Below, piece by piece: positions 47,111 through 55,400 of a DNA stretch of 64,000 nt. The position numbers and the translations under genes were made by a program. This DNA is from Azospirillum rugosum (lineage in GTDB: Bacteria; Pseudomonadota; Alphaproteobacteria; Azospirillales; Azospirillaceae). The notes below the pieces were generated by a model that was given only the letters and a program-made list of their open reading frames with translations, made no database searches and was not told the DNA's origin. Within the stretch, counting starts at the first letter, position 1. Every line of letters begins with the position of its first letter. The stretch is taken from assembly GCF_017876155.1 (NCBI RefSeq), contig NZ_JAGINP010000012.1:160320-224319 (forward strand), given 5' to 3'.

Positions 47111-48343
47111 ATGACCTCGTCGCCGACATCGACTCCGAACATCCAGGGTTCGATCGGGCAGGGTTCGATCGGGCAGAGTGCGGTCGGGCGCGCGCCGGGG
47201 ACCCGCGACCTGCGGCTGGACTTCTTCCGCGGGCTGGCGCTGTGGTTCATCTTCATCGACCACATTCCGGGCAACCAGATCGCCTGGGTGACGATGCGCA
47301 ACTTCGGGCTCAGCGACGCGACGGAGGTGTTCGTCTTCATCTCCGGCTACACCTCGTCGCTGGTCTATTCGAAGATTTACGCCGTGCACGGCTGGCGCTT
47401 CGCGACGGCCAAGGTGGTGCACCGGGTCTGGACGCTCTACATCGCCTATCTGTTCCTGTTCATCGCCTTCACGGCCCAGGTCGCCTACACCGCGCGCGTC
47501 TTCAACAACCCGCTGTTCAGCGAGGAGCTGGGCATCGCCAGCTTCTTCACCGACCCGGCCCTGTCGCTGACCCAGGCGCTGGCGCTGAAGTTCCGGCCGG
47601 CGAACCTGGACATCCTGCCGCTCTACATCGTCCTGCTGCTGTCCTTCCCGCTGCTGCTGCCGGTCCTGCGGCGCTGGCCGCTGGCCCTGCTGGCGGGCTC
47701 GGTGACGCTGTACGCGGCGGCGCGCGGGTTCCGCTGGAACCTGCCGACCTACCCGGAAGGCGGCGTGTGGTTCTTCAACCCCTTCGCTTGGCAACTGCTG
47801 TTCGTGCTGGGGTCCACCATGCAGCGCTTCCCGGAGGTCTCCACGGCCCTGACGCGGCCGCGGCGCGCGCTGCTGGCGGGGTCGGCGGCCTATCTGCTCG
47901 CCGCGCTGCTGCTGGTCCTGTCCTGGCAGATTGCGCCGTTGGGGGCGGTGATGCCGACGTGGTTGGCCGACGTCCTCTACCCGATCAGCAAGACCGACCT
48001 CGACCCGTTGCGGCTCATCCACTTTTGCGCGCTTGCCTACATTGTGCTGCAAGTGGCCCGGTACGACAGCGCATGGCTGCGGTCGCCTCTGCTGGCGCCG
48101 GTCATCCTGTGCGGGCGGCAGTCGTTGCAGGTGTTCTGCCTCGGCATCTTTCTGTCCTTCGCCGGGCAAACGATTTTGAACCAATGGACAAACTCGCTTT
48201 TTGCACAGTTTTCGATCACAATTGTTGGCATAGCCATGATGATCGCGGCCGCGCGGGTGCTGACCTGGTATCAGACCGTCGACCGGACGCCACGCCCGCC
48301 AGCATCACGGCAAGCGGCACCCGCCAAGGACCCGAGTGCATGA
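47111..48343 (+). CDS. opgC: OpgC-like membrane acyltransferase
   Basis: The 410-residue protein has about ten helices. After a Ser/Gly-rich start with a short repeat (GSIGQGSIGQ) come TRDLRLDFFRGLALWFIFIDHIPGN and DATEVFVFISGYTSSLVY, typical of the OpgC group in the acyltransferase-3 superfamily. OpgC adds succinyl groups to osmoregulated periplasmic glucans. The ATG at 47111 is preferred over a TTG at 47096. Its stop overlaps the next start (ATGA), so the three genes here form an operon. Confidence 0.85.
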   Translation: MTSSPTSTPNIQGSIGQGSIGQSAVGRAPGTRDLRLDFFRGLALWFIFIDHIPGNQIAWVTMRNFGLSDATEVFVFISGYTSSLVYSKIYAVHGWRFATAKVVHRVWTLYIAYLFLFIAFTAQVAYTARVFNNPLFSEELGIASFFTDPALSLTQALALKFRPANLDILPLYIVLLLSFPLLLPVLRRWPLALLAGSVTLYAAARGFRWNLPTYPEGGVWFFNPFAWQLLFVLGSTMQRFPEVSTALTRPRRALLAGSAAYLLAALLLVLSWQIAPLGAVMPTWLADVLYPISKTDLDPLRLIHFCALAYIVLQVARYDSAWLRSPLLAPVILCGRQSLQVFCLGIFLSFAGQTILNQWTNSLFAQFSITIVGIAMMIAAARVLTWYQTVDRTPRPPASRQAAPAKDPSA

Positions 48344-49107
48344 CGCGCGCGCGCCTGTCCGTCCTGTTCCTGATCGGCCTCCTGCTCGCCGCCGGCATGG
48401 GGCCGGCCCGTGCGGAGGACGCCGCGCCGGCCGACCCCTGCGAGGTGCCGGAGCGCATCCTGACCATCGACGCATCGCTGCCCCGCGCGCTGGAGCGGAT
48501 GAACCGCGTGGGCGCGCTTCCCATTCTGGTGGTCAACACCGCGAAACCGGGCTCCAACCGGGCGGAGGGCAGCTACCCGGCCCTGATGGAACGGGACCTG
48601 TCGGCGCGCCTGCCCGACCGGAAAGTCAGCGTCGCGGTCCGCAACGTCCCCGGCGCCACCGCGCAGGATATGCTGCCGACCCTGGATTCAGCCCTGGCGG
48701 CGGAGCGGCCGGCGCTGCTGGTGTGGCAGGTCGGGACGGTGGACGCGATGCGGAACATCGGCCCCGACAGCTTCGGCGAGGCCGTGGCGTCGGGCATCGA
48801 GACGGCGCACCGCCGGGGGGCGGACATCGTCGTGATGGACATGCAGTACAGCCCGCAGACCACCCAGCTGATCACCTTCCAGCCGTACCTGGATTATGTG
48901 GAATGGGTGACCCAGAACAACGACGTGTTCCATTTTCCGCGCTACGAGATGATGCATTACTGGTTCGAGGAAGAGCGGGTCGGATTCATGCCGGACTCCA
49001 AGGAGGACATGCTGAAGGCCTTTCAATTCGTCCACCGCTGCATCGGCCGTCATTTGGCCGACACGGTCACCGCCATGCTGGACCGCGCCGCGAGGCCGGC
49101 CCAATGA
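48340..49107 (+). CDS. Exported SGNH-like protein 1
   Basis: The 255-residue protein has a signal peptide (MTRARLSVLFLIGLLLAAGM, GPARA) and a fold resembling SGNH hydrolases: LVWQVGTVDAM and DIVVMDMQYSP align with the third strand/helix blocks of its neighbour. The first-block GSSS serine is not seen here; the equivalent place reads LVVNTAKPGS. It may be a degenerate or non-catalytic partner. Overlaps opgC and the next gene by 4 bases each. Confidence 0.72.
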   Translation: MTRARLSVLFLIGLLLAAGMGPARAEDAAPADPCEVPERILTIDASLPRALERMNRVGALPILVVNTAKPGSNRAEGSYPALMERDLSARLPDRKVSVAVRNVPGATAQDMLPTLDSALAAERPALLVWQVGTVDAMRNIGPDSFGEAVASGIETAHRRGADIVVMDMQYSPQTTQLITFQPYLDYVEWVTQNNDVFHFPRYEMMHYWFEEERVGFMPDSKEDMLKAFQFVHRCIGRHLADTVTAMLDRAARPAQ

Positions 49108-49922
49108 GCCGGTCCTTCCTGTCCCATACCTGCTCCCGGCTGGCGGCGGCCGCCGCGGTCGCGTTGCTGTTCGCCGCACCCCCGCTGGCGAACGGCCCGG
49201 CCAGGGCCGCGCCGTCGGGCAACCCGGCCTCCGCCTGCGCCTATTCCGCCCAATCGGCCGCGCTGACGGCGCCGCTGCCGCGCGTGAGCCGCCAGCTTGC
49301 GGGCGGTGGGCCGCTGCGCATCGTCGCCATCGGTTCCTCCTCGACGGCCGGGGCCGGGGCGAGCGGGCCGCAGCACAGCTATCCGGCGCGGCTGGCCGAC
49401 CACCTGCGCCAGCGCTTTTCGGGCATCGAGGTGGCCGTCCTCAACAAGGGGGCCAACGGCGAAGTCGGCGCGGAGATGCTGCGGCGCTTCCAGCGCGACG
49501 TGATGGACGAGAAGCCGGACCTCGTCATCTGGCAGGTCGGCGCGAACACCGTGCTGAAGGGCGACGACCCCTACGCGGCCGAGGTGGTGATCCGCACCGG
49601 CATCCGGAAGCTGAAGGCGGCCGGCTTCGACGTCGTGCTGATGGACCTGCAATACGCCCCCGCCATGCTGTCCAAGCCCCAGCACGAGCAGATGCAGACC
49701 CTGATCGCCCGCGTCGCGGAGGAAGAGGGCGTTGGCCTGTTCCATCGCTTCGCCGTGATGCGCCAGTGGGTGCAGACCCGTCAGGCCTCCATGACCGATC
49801 TCGTCGGCCCCGACGGCATCCACCAGAACGATTTCGGCTACGACTGCATCGCCCGCTCGCTGGCGACCTCGCTTCAAGAGGCGGCCACGCGTCCGACCGC
49901 CGACATTGCGCAACGACGGTGA
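49104..49922 (+). CDS. Exported SGNH/GDSL-type hydrolase 2
   Basis: The 272-residue protein has a signal peptide (about 1-36) and the SGNH blocks: IVAIGSSSTAGAG (nucleophile serine), NKGANGEVGAEML, VIWQVGANTV, and DGIHQN with the C-terminal Asp/His pair. Family members are esterases or acyltransferases acting on sugars and lipids. Following OpgC it may add, transfer or remove acyl groups on periplasmic glucans. That role is inferred from context. Confidence 0.82.
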   Translation: MSRSFLSHTCSRLAAAAAVALLFAAPPLANGPARAAPSGNPASACAYSAQSAALTAPLPRVSRQLAGGGPLRIVAIGSSSTAGAGASGPQHSYPARLADHLRQRFSGIEVAVLNKGANGEVGAEMLRRFQRDVMDEKPDLVIWQVGANTVLKGDDPYAAEVVIRTGIRKLKAAGFDVVLMDLQYAPAMLSKPQHEQMQTLIARVAEEEGVGLFHRFAVMRQWVQTRQASMTDLVGPDGIHQNDFGYDCIARSLATSLQEAATRPTADIAQRR

Positions 49923-50320
49923 CGGTATGCGCTAAACGTCAAGAAAATGGGTCTCCGGACGGCAACAGCGAGCGCCCGATCATCCTCTGCGTGATCCTGC
50001 CTGGGACGGCGTAAGCGTCCGCTGGGCTTGTCGGAGTGGGGCCCCAACGCGACACCCCAACACCCTCTCTTCACCCCCAACACCCGCTATTGCCCCTGCG
50101 ACGACCTCGTCGAACGGTTCATCGTTCCCGATTACCCGCTGGACATCGCACCGTGGCCTTTGCGCTGGGTTGTGCTCGCCTGCGATGGCGCCAGTCCGGC
50201 CTCGGCGAGATTACCGGACGCGCGTGCCGAGGGGCGATGCGCGTCGCGCATGCCGGACCTGCGGTTGCACCCGCCCGATGGGACTTGCCGCCGATGGGGG
50301 GCGTGCTCATCGTTACATTT
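49923..50320. other. Intergenic gap without recognised gene
   Basis: This stretch of about 400 bases lies between the SGNH operon and the marR promoter. Short open frames exist on both strands, but their translations are Arg/Pro-rich shadows with no start signals or family features. I see no repeat or RNA gene in it. Confidence 0.4.
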
Positions 50321-50341
50321 GCTTCCTTATAATAAGGAAGC
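50321..50341. promoter_or_regulatory. Perfect MarR operator overlapping marR -10
   Basis: GCTTCCTTAT-A-ATAAGGAAGC is a perfect 21-base palindrome 27 bases before the marR start. It contains a consensus -10 TATAAT at 50328-50333. MarR proteins commonly bind such AT-centred dyads in their own promoters, so it should autoregulate the marR-emrAB operon. Confidence 0.82.
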
Positions 50342-50367
50342 TCATCATTTAGAGGCTTGGCTTTGTC

Positions 50368-50874
50368 GTGACGTCAGGATCGGACCGCACCATCGGCTGG
50401 CTGCTGCACGACGTCGCGCGGCTGATGCGCAAACACTTCGAACAGGTGGCGCGCGCCCAGGAGCTTGGCCTGACCCGCGCCCAGGCCTCCGTGATCGCCC
50501 ACCTGTCGCGGCAGGAGGGGGTCAACCAAGCCTGCCTCGCACAGATCATGGAGATCGAGCCGATCACCCTGGTGCGCCTGCTTGATCGCCTGGAGGAGCA
50601 GGGCTTCGTCGAGCGCCGAGCGGACCCGACGGATCGGCGCGCCCGCCTGCTGCGCCTGACCCCCGCCGCGCACGCGGTCCTGGAACGCATCCGCGCCATC
50701 GCGGCGGACGTCATGGACGACGCCTGCGCCGGCATGCCGGAGGAGCGGCGGGCACTGCTCGCCGACATCCTGACCGAGATGAAGACCAACCTCGTCGCGC
50801 CGAACGCCCCAGCGAACACCACTATGAATGCGGCGGCTGACGACGTTTCCGTAAGGAGCAAGAACCATGGCTGA
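50368..50874 (+). CDS. MarR-family regulator of efflux operon
   Basis: The 168-residue protein has a winged HTH (TRAQASVIAHLSRQEGVNQACLA, LVRLLDRLEEQGFVERRADPTDRRARLLRLT) typical of MarR/EmrR. Start is GTG at 50368 without a strong Shine-Dalgarno. It overlaps emrA by 8 bases, so the repressor is made with the pump it controls. A hydrophobic or phenolic compound would be the expected inducer. Confidence 0.92.
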   Translation: MTSGSDRTIGWLLHDVARLMRKHFEQVARAQELGLTRAQASVIAHLSRQEGVNQACLAQIMEIEPITLVRLLDRLEEQGFVERRADPTDRRARLLRLTPAAHAVLERIRAIAADVMDDACAGMPEERRALLADILTEMKTNLVAPNAPANTTMNAAADDVSVRSKNHG

Positions 50875-52024
50875 CGGCAGCGGACCCGCCGTTGGGCCCA
50901 CCGTTCAATCGGCTGATCTAAGGGAGAGCGCCGTGGATCGGGGCGTGCGGCGGGCCGATTCCGCCCGGCGGCGCCGGCTGGTGCGCTGGGCCCTGTTCCT
51001 GCTGCTGCCGATCGTCCTGATCGCCGGCGGCTACGTCTATGTGACCGGTGGCGCGGTGATGTCGACCGACAACGCCTACCTCCAGGCGGACAAGGTCGGC
51101 GTGTCCACCGACGTGTCGGGCATCGTGCAGGCTATCGAGGTGCACGACAACCAGCCGGTCAAGGCGGGCGACGTCCTGTTCACGCTGGACGACCAGCCCT
51201 TCCGGCTGGCCCTGCAACGGGCCGAGGCGCAGGTCGGTATCACGCGCAACGACCTGAACGCGCTGAAGGCCAACTACCGCGACATGCAGGAGCAGATCAG
51301 GCAGGCCCACGCGGACGTGGAGTTCTACGACCGCGAGTTCCGGCGCCAGCAGGACCTCACCCGCCAGCAGTACGCAGCACAAGCCACCTTCGACACCGCC
51401 CGCCACAACCTGACCACGGCGCAGCAGAAGGTCGCCTCGCTGGAGCAGCAGTTGGCCGCCATCGCCGCCAACCTGAACGGCGACCCCGACCAGCCGATCG
51501 AGCAGCACCCGCGCTATCTCGAGGCCATCGCCCAGCGCGACGAGGCCGCGCGGGAGCTGGCGCACACCTCCGTGCGGGCGCCCATGGACGGCGTGGTGAC
51601 GCAGGTCCCCTCGCTCCAGCCCGGCCAATATCTTGAGTCTGCGACGCCGGCCTTCAGCCTGGTCGCCACCGACCACATGTGGATCGAGGCCAACCCGAAG
51701 GAGACGGAGCTGACCTACGTCCGTCCCGGCCAGACCGCGACGGTGACGGTCGACACCTACCCCGGCGTCGAATGGCACGGCACGGTGGACAGCGTGAGCC
51801 CGGCGAGCGGCGCCCAGTTCTCCCTCCTGCCCGCCCAGAACACGTCCGGCAACTGGGTGAAGGTGGTGCAGCGCATCCCGATCCGCGTGCGCATCGACAC
51901 CGCGGACAAGACCCTGCCGCCGCTGCGCGCCGGGATGAGCGCGGTGGTGGACGTGGACACCGGGCACGCGCGCGGCCTGCCGCATTTCCTGGCCGCCCTG
52001 TTCGGCGAAAGCCGGAGTTCATAA
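50867..52024 (+). CDS. emrA: Membrane fusion protein, EmrA/HlyD family
   Basis: The 385-residue protein has one N-terminal helix (LVRWALFLLLPIVLIAGGYVYV), biotinyl-lipoyl halves (VSTDVSGIVQAIEVHDNQPVKAGDVLFTLD and TSVRAPMDGVVTQV), an alpha-helical coiled-coil between them (about 120-210) and a beta-barrel. It links the EmrB pump to an outer-membrane channel. GTAAGGAG precedes the ATG. emrB follows 4 bases downstream. Confidence 0.93.
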   Translation: MADGSGPAVGPTVQSADLRESAVDRGVRRADSARRRRLVRWALFLLLPIVLIAGGYVYVTGGAVMSTDNAYLQADKVGVSTDVSGIVQAIEVHDNQPVKAGDVLFTLDDQPFRLALQRAEAQVGITRNDLNALKANYRDMQEQIRQAHADVEFYDREFRRQQDLTRQQYAAQATFDTARHNLTTAQQKVASLEQQLAAIAANLNGDPDQPIEQHPRYLEAIAQRDEAARELAHTSVRAPMDGVVTQVPSLQPGQYLESATPAFSLVATDHMWIEANPKETELTYVRPGQTATVTVDTYPGVEWHGTVDSVSPASGAQFSLLPAQNTSGNWVKVVQRIPIRVRIDTADKTLPPLRAGMSAVVDVDTGHARGLPHFLAALFGESRSS

Positions 52025-52028
52025 CGCC

Positions 52029-53573
52029 ATGGCCGCCGCAGCCGGAGAAACCGGAGGGGACGCCAAGCATCGCGGCGCCATCACTGTCTGCGTGATGCTC
52101 GCCACCATCATGCAGGCGCTGGACACCACCATCGCCAACGTGGCGCTGCCCTACATGCAGGGCAGCCTGTCGGCCAGCCAGGACCAGATCAACTGGGTCT
52201 TGACCTCCTACATCGTGGCCGCCGCCATCATGACGCCGCCGACCGGCTTCCTGGCCGGCCGGTTCGGGCGCAAGCGGCTGTTCCTGGTGGTGATCGCCGG
52301 TTTCACGGTGGCCTCCATGCTCTGCGGCATGGCGCAGTCGCTGCCGCAGATCGTGCTGTTCCGCCTGTTGCAGGGCCTGTTCGGCGCCTCGCTGGTGCCG
52401 CTGTCGCAGTCCGTGATGCTGGACATCTACCCCAAGGAGCGCCAGGGCTCGGCCATGGCGGTGTGGGGCATGGGCATCATGGTCGGGCCGATCCTGGGGC
52501 CGACGCTGGGCGGCTGGCTGACCGAGAACTACAACTGGCGCTGGGTCTTCTACATCAACCTGCCGGTCGGCATCCTGGCCTTCCTGGGCATCTCCGCCTT
52601 CCTGTCGGAGACGGTGCGCAACGCGCGGGCGAAGCTGGACTGGTTCGGCTTCGGCACGCTCAGCCTCGCCATCGGCGCCTTGCAGATGTTCCTCGACCGC
52701 GGGGAGCAGCTGGACTGGTTCGGCTCGACCGAGATCATCCTGGAGGTCGTGGTCTGCGCGTCGGCCTTCTACCTGTTCCTGGTCCACATGTTCACGGCCG
52801 ACCGGCCCTTCGTCACGCCGGGCCTGTTCCGCGACCGGAACTTCTCCACCGGCATGTTCTTCATCTTCCTGGTCGGCATCATCCTGCTGGCCACGCTGGC
52901 GCTGCTGACGCCCTACCTGCAAACGCTGATGGGCTACCCGGTGATCACCGCCGGCCTCGTCATGGGGCCGCGGGGCCTCGGCACCATGATGGCGATGATG
53001 ATCGTCGGGCGTCTGATCGGGCGGGTGGACACGCGGCTGCTGATCCTGCTCGGCCTCGTGCTCACCGCGGTGGCGCTGTGGGACATGACCGGCTGGACGC
53101 CGGACGTCTCGCAATGGATGATCATCCGCACCGGCTTCGTGCAGGGCGCCGGACTCGGCTTCCTCTTCGTGCCGCTCAGCACCGTGACCTTTGCCACCCT
53201 GGCGCCTGAGCAGCGGACGGAGGCGACCGGCCTCTACAACCTGTCGCGCAACATCGGGTCGAGCATCGGCATCTCCGTCGTGTCGTCGCTGCTGGTGCAG
53301 AACACCCAGGTGAACCATTCGGAGATCGTGCAGGCGGTCACCCCCTACAACCGCCTGTTCGAGCTGCCGGACGTCGCCCGCTTCTGGAACCCGATGACGG
53401 CCGCAGGGCGCGCCGCGCTGGACGCGGAGATCACGCGGCAGGCGACCAGCATCGCCTTCATCGACGACTTCAAGCTGATGATGATCATCGCGCTGGTCGC
53501 CATGCCCATCGTCCTGTTGATGCGCAAGCCGACCAAGCCCGCCGACAAGGATCACGCGGCGGTGATGGAATAA
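52029..53573 (+). CDS. emrB: EmrB/QacA-type multidrug pump (DHA2, 14 TM)
   Basis: The 514-residue inner-membrane exporter begins VCVMLATIMQALDTTIANVALPYMQ, the DHA2 motif D1, with GFLAGRFGRKRLFL (motif A) and IMVGPILGPTLGGWLTENYNWRWVF (motif C). It pairs with EmrA to export hydrophobic compounds in exchange for protons. It is followed by a second DHA2 gene after 36 bases. Confidence 0.93.
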   Translation: MAAAAGETGGDAKHRGAITVCVMLATIMQALDTTIANVALPYMQGSLSASQDQINWVLTSYIVAAAIMTPPTGFLAGRFGRKRLFLVVIAGFTVASMLCGMAQSLPQIVLFRLLQGLFGASLVPLSQSVMLDIYPKERQGSAMAVWGMGIMVGPILGPTLGGWLTENYNWRWVFYINLPVGILAFLGISAFLSETVRNARAKLDWFGFGTLSLAIGALQMFLDRGEQLDWFGSTEIILEVVVCASAFYLFLVHMFTADRPFVTPGLFRDRNFSTGMFFIFLVGIILLATLALLTPYLQTLMGYPVITAGLVMGPRGLGTMMAMMIVGRLIGRVDTRLLILLGLVLTAVALWDMTGWTPDVSQWMIIRTGFVQGAGLGFLFVPLSTVTFATLAPEQRTEATGLYNLSRNIGSSIGISVVSSLLVQNTQVNHSEIVQAVTPYNRLFELPDVARFWNPMTAAGRAALDAEITRQATSIAFIDDFKLMMIIALVAMPIVLLMRKPTKPADKDHAAVME

Positions 53574-53609
53574 CAAAACACGCAAAACACAAGAAATCGC
53601 AGGGTTAGA

Positions 53610-54974
53610 ATGTTGGCAGCTGACGGGTTGCCCGCGCCGCAAAGGCAGTGGGCCATTGTGACCATGGGCATCGCCCTGATTATGGCCGTGCTGGACGGGG
53701 CCATCGCCAACGTGGCGTTGCCGACCATCGCCAAGGATCTGGGCACCAGCGCGGCCGGGTCGATCTGGGTGGTGAACGCCTACCAGCTGGCCGTCACGGT
53801 GTCCCTGTTCCCGCTGTCCTCGCTGGGCGACATCGTCGGCTACCGGCGCGTCTACTGGTGGGGGCTGCTGGTCTTCACCATCGCGTCGGCCGCCTGCGCC
53901 CTGTCGGACAGCCTGCTGGCGCTGACCATCGCGCGCGTCGTCCAGGGCTTCGGCGCCGCCGGAATCATGAGCGTGAACATCGCGCTGGTCCGCTTCATCT
54001 ACCCGCACCGGGAACTCGGCCGCGGGGTCGGCAACAACGCGCTGATCGTCGCCGTGGCCTCGGCCGCCGGGCCGACCATCGCCGGGATCATGCTGTCGGT
54101 CGCCTCCTGGCAGTGGCTGTTCGCCATCAACGTGCCGCTCGGCGCGGTGGCGCTGGTCATCGCGTTGCGCTCCCTGCCGCACGCGCCGCGCTCGACCCAC
54201 CGCTTCGACAGCGTCAGCGCCCTGCTGAACGCCATGGTCTTCGGCGCGCTGATCTGCGGGATCAAGGGGTTGGACGGCAGCCAGGCCGTGGCGCTGACCG
54301 CGGTGGAGTTGGCGGGGGCGGCGGTGCTAGGCGTCGTGCTGGTGCGCCGGCAGATGGCCCAGACGGCGCCGCTGCTGCCGGTCGACCTGCTGCGACTGCC
54401 GGTCTTCGCGCTGTCGGTCACGACCTCCGTGGGTTCCTTCGCCGCGCAGTCAATCGCCTATGTGGCGCTGCCCTTCTATCTGCAGGACGTGATCGGCCGG
54501 TCGGCGGTCGAAACCGGCCTGCTGATGACGCCCTGGCCCTTGGGCACCGCCCTGATGGCGCCGCTGTCCGGACGGCTGGCCGACCGTTACGACCCCGGCC
54601 TGCTGGGCGGGCTGGGGCTGGCGATCCTGGCGGTCGGGCTGGGGGCGCTCGCCCTGCTGCCGGCCGACCCGGCGACCGCCGACATCGTCTGGCGCATGGC
54701 GGTGTGCGGCCTGGGTTTCGGCCTGTTCCAGTCGCCCAACAACAAGGTGCTGATCACCAGCGCGCCGAAGGAGCGCAGCGGCGGCGCCAGCGGCATCCAG
54801 TCCACCGCCCGGCTGCTCGGCCAGACGCTGGGCGCGGCCTTCGTCGGCCTGCTGTTCACCGCCCACGCCGTCCACGGCACGGGCATCGCGCTGACCCTCG
54901 CCTGCGCCCTGTCGGTGGCGGGCTGCGTGGCGAGCAGCCTGCGCTACCGCCGCTCCCCGCTGGCGACCGGCTGA
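53610..54974 (+). CDS. Second MFS pump, DHA2 family
   Basis: The 454-residue protein has about 14 helices and the DHA2 start IALIMAVLDGAIANVALPTIA with PLSSLGDIVGYRRVY. It differs from EmrB and has no dedicated fusion protein, so it may act alone in the inner membrane, passing drugs to EmrAB in the periplasm. It is 36 bases after emrB in the same direction, likely in the MarR-controlled operon. Confidence 0.9.
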   Translation: MLAADGLPAPQRQWAIVTMGIALIMAVLDGAIANVALPTIAKDLGTSAAGSIWVVNAYQLAVTVSLFPLSSLGDIVGYRRVYWWGLLVFTIASAACALSDSLLALTIARVVQGFGAAGIMSVNIALVRFIYPHRELGRGVGNNALIVAVASAAGPTIAGIMLSVASWQWLFAINVPLGAVALVIALRSLPHAPRSTHRFDSVSALLNAMVFGALICGIKGLDGSQAVALTAVELAGAAVLGVVLVRRQMAQTAPLLPVDLLRLPVFALSVTTSVGSFAAQSIAYVALPFYLQDVIGRSAVETGLLMTPWPLGTALMAPLSGRLADRYDPGLLGGLGLAILAVGLGALALLPADPATADIVWRMAVCGLGFGLFQSPNNKVLITSAPKERSGGASGIQSTARLLGQTLGAAFVGLLFTAHAVHGTGIALTLACALSVAGCVASSLRYRRSPLATG

Positions 54975-55400
54975 GCGCCGGCGCCGCGCGATGCGCGCCG
55001 TCCGATTCGCACCTGGGTCCATGATAAATTCCTACTATTCTGCAGTTACATTAATTTAATGACTCAACGTCTTCTCGTTGGGCTAGAAGATTGCTGTCGC
55101 CGGGCAAGAAATGGACCGGCGTAATATTTGATCGTGCCGAACTTATTTCGTTGCGCGCCAAGTTGAGCGTATCGCGAAAGGGCGAAACGTGGAGCCGGCG
55201 GTCGAAAGCGTGAGCCTTCATCGTCCCAGATGTCGCGGGCGCGCTCCTGCTCGGCGTCGACCTCATCGGAGGGTGAATTTCGTCAGGGTTTCTCCAACTT
55301 TTGGGCGCGGTATCCCGTGACAACTGCACCGGTATTTGAAAATTGGGGACTCTTTGTGCTTTGAAAGCGAGGGCGGTGTGACACACAGTGGTGCGGTCGA
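54975..55400. other. Intergenic gap, AT-richer than surroundings
   Basis: This 426-base stretch holds an AT-rich patch around 55020-55065 (TTACATTAATTTAATGACTC). An antisense frame at 55051-55386 has no convincing features. It should contain the promoter for the DedA fusion gene. No repeat or RNA was recognised. Its lower GC suggests regulatory or recently acquired DNA. Confidence 0.4.

Noticed and set aside
55051..55386. 111-codon minus-strand frame in the gap before the DedA fusion
   Set aside because: No Shine-Dalgarno, no domain, ordinary composition for chance ORFs in the less GC-rich gap.
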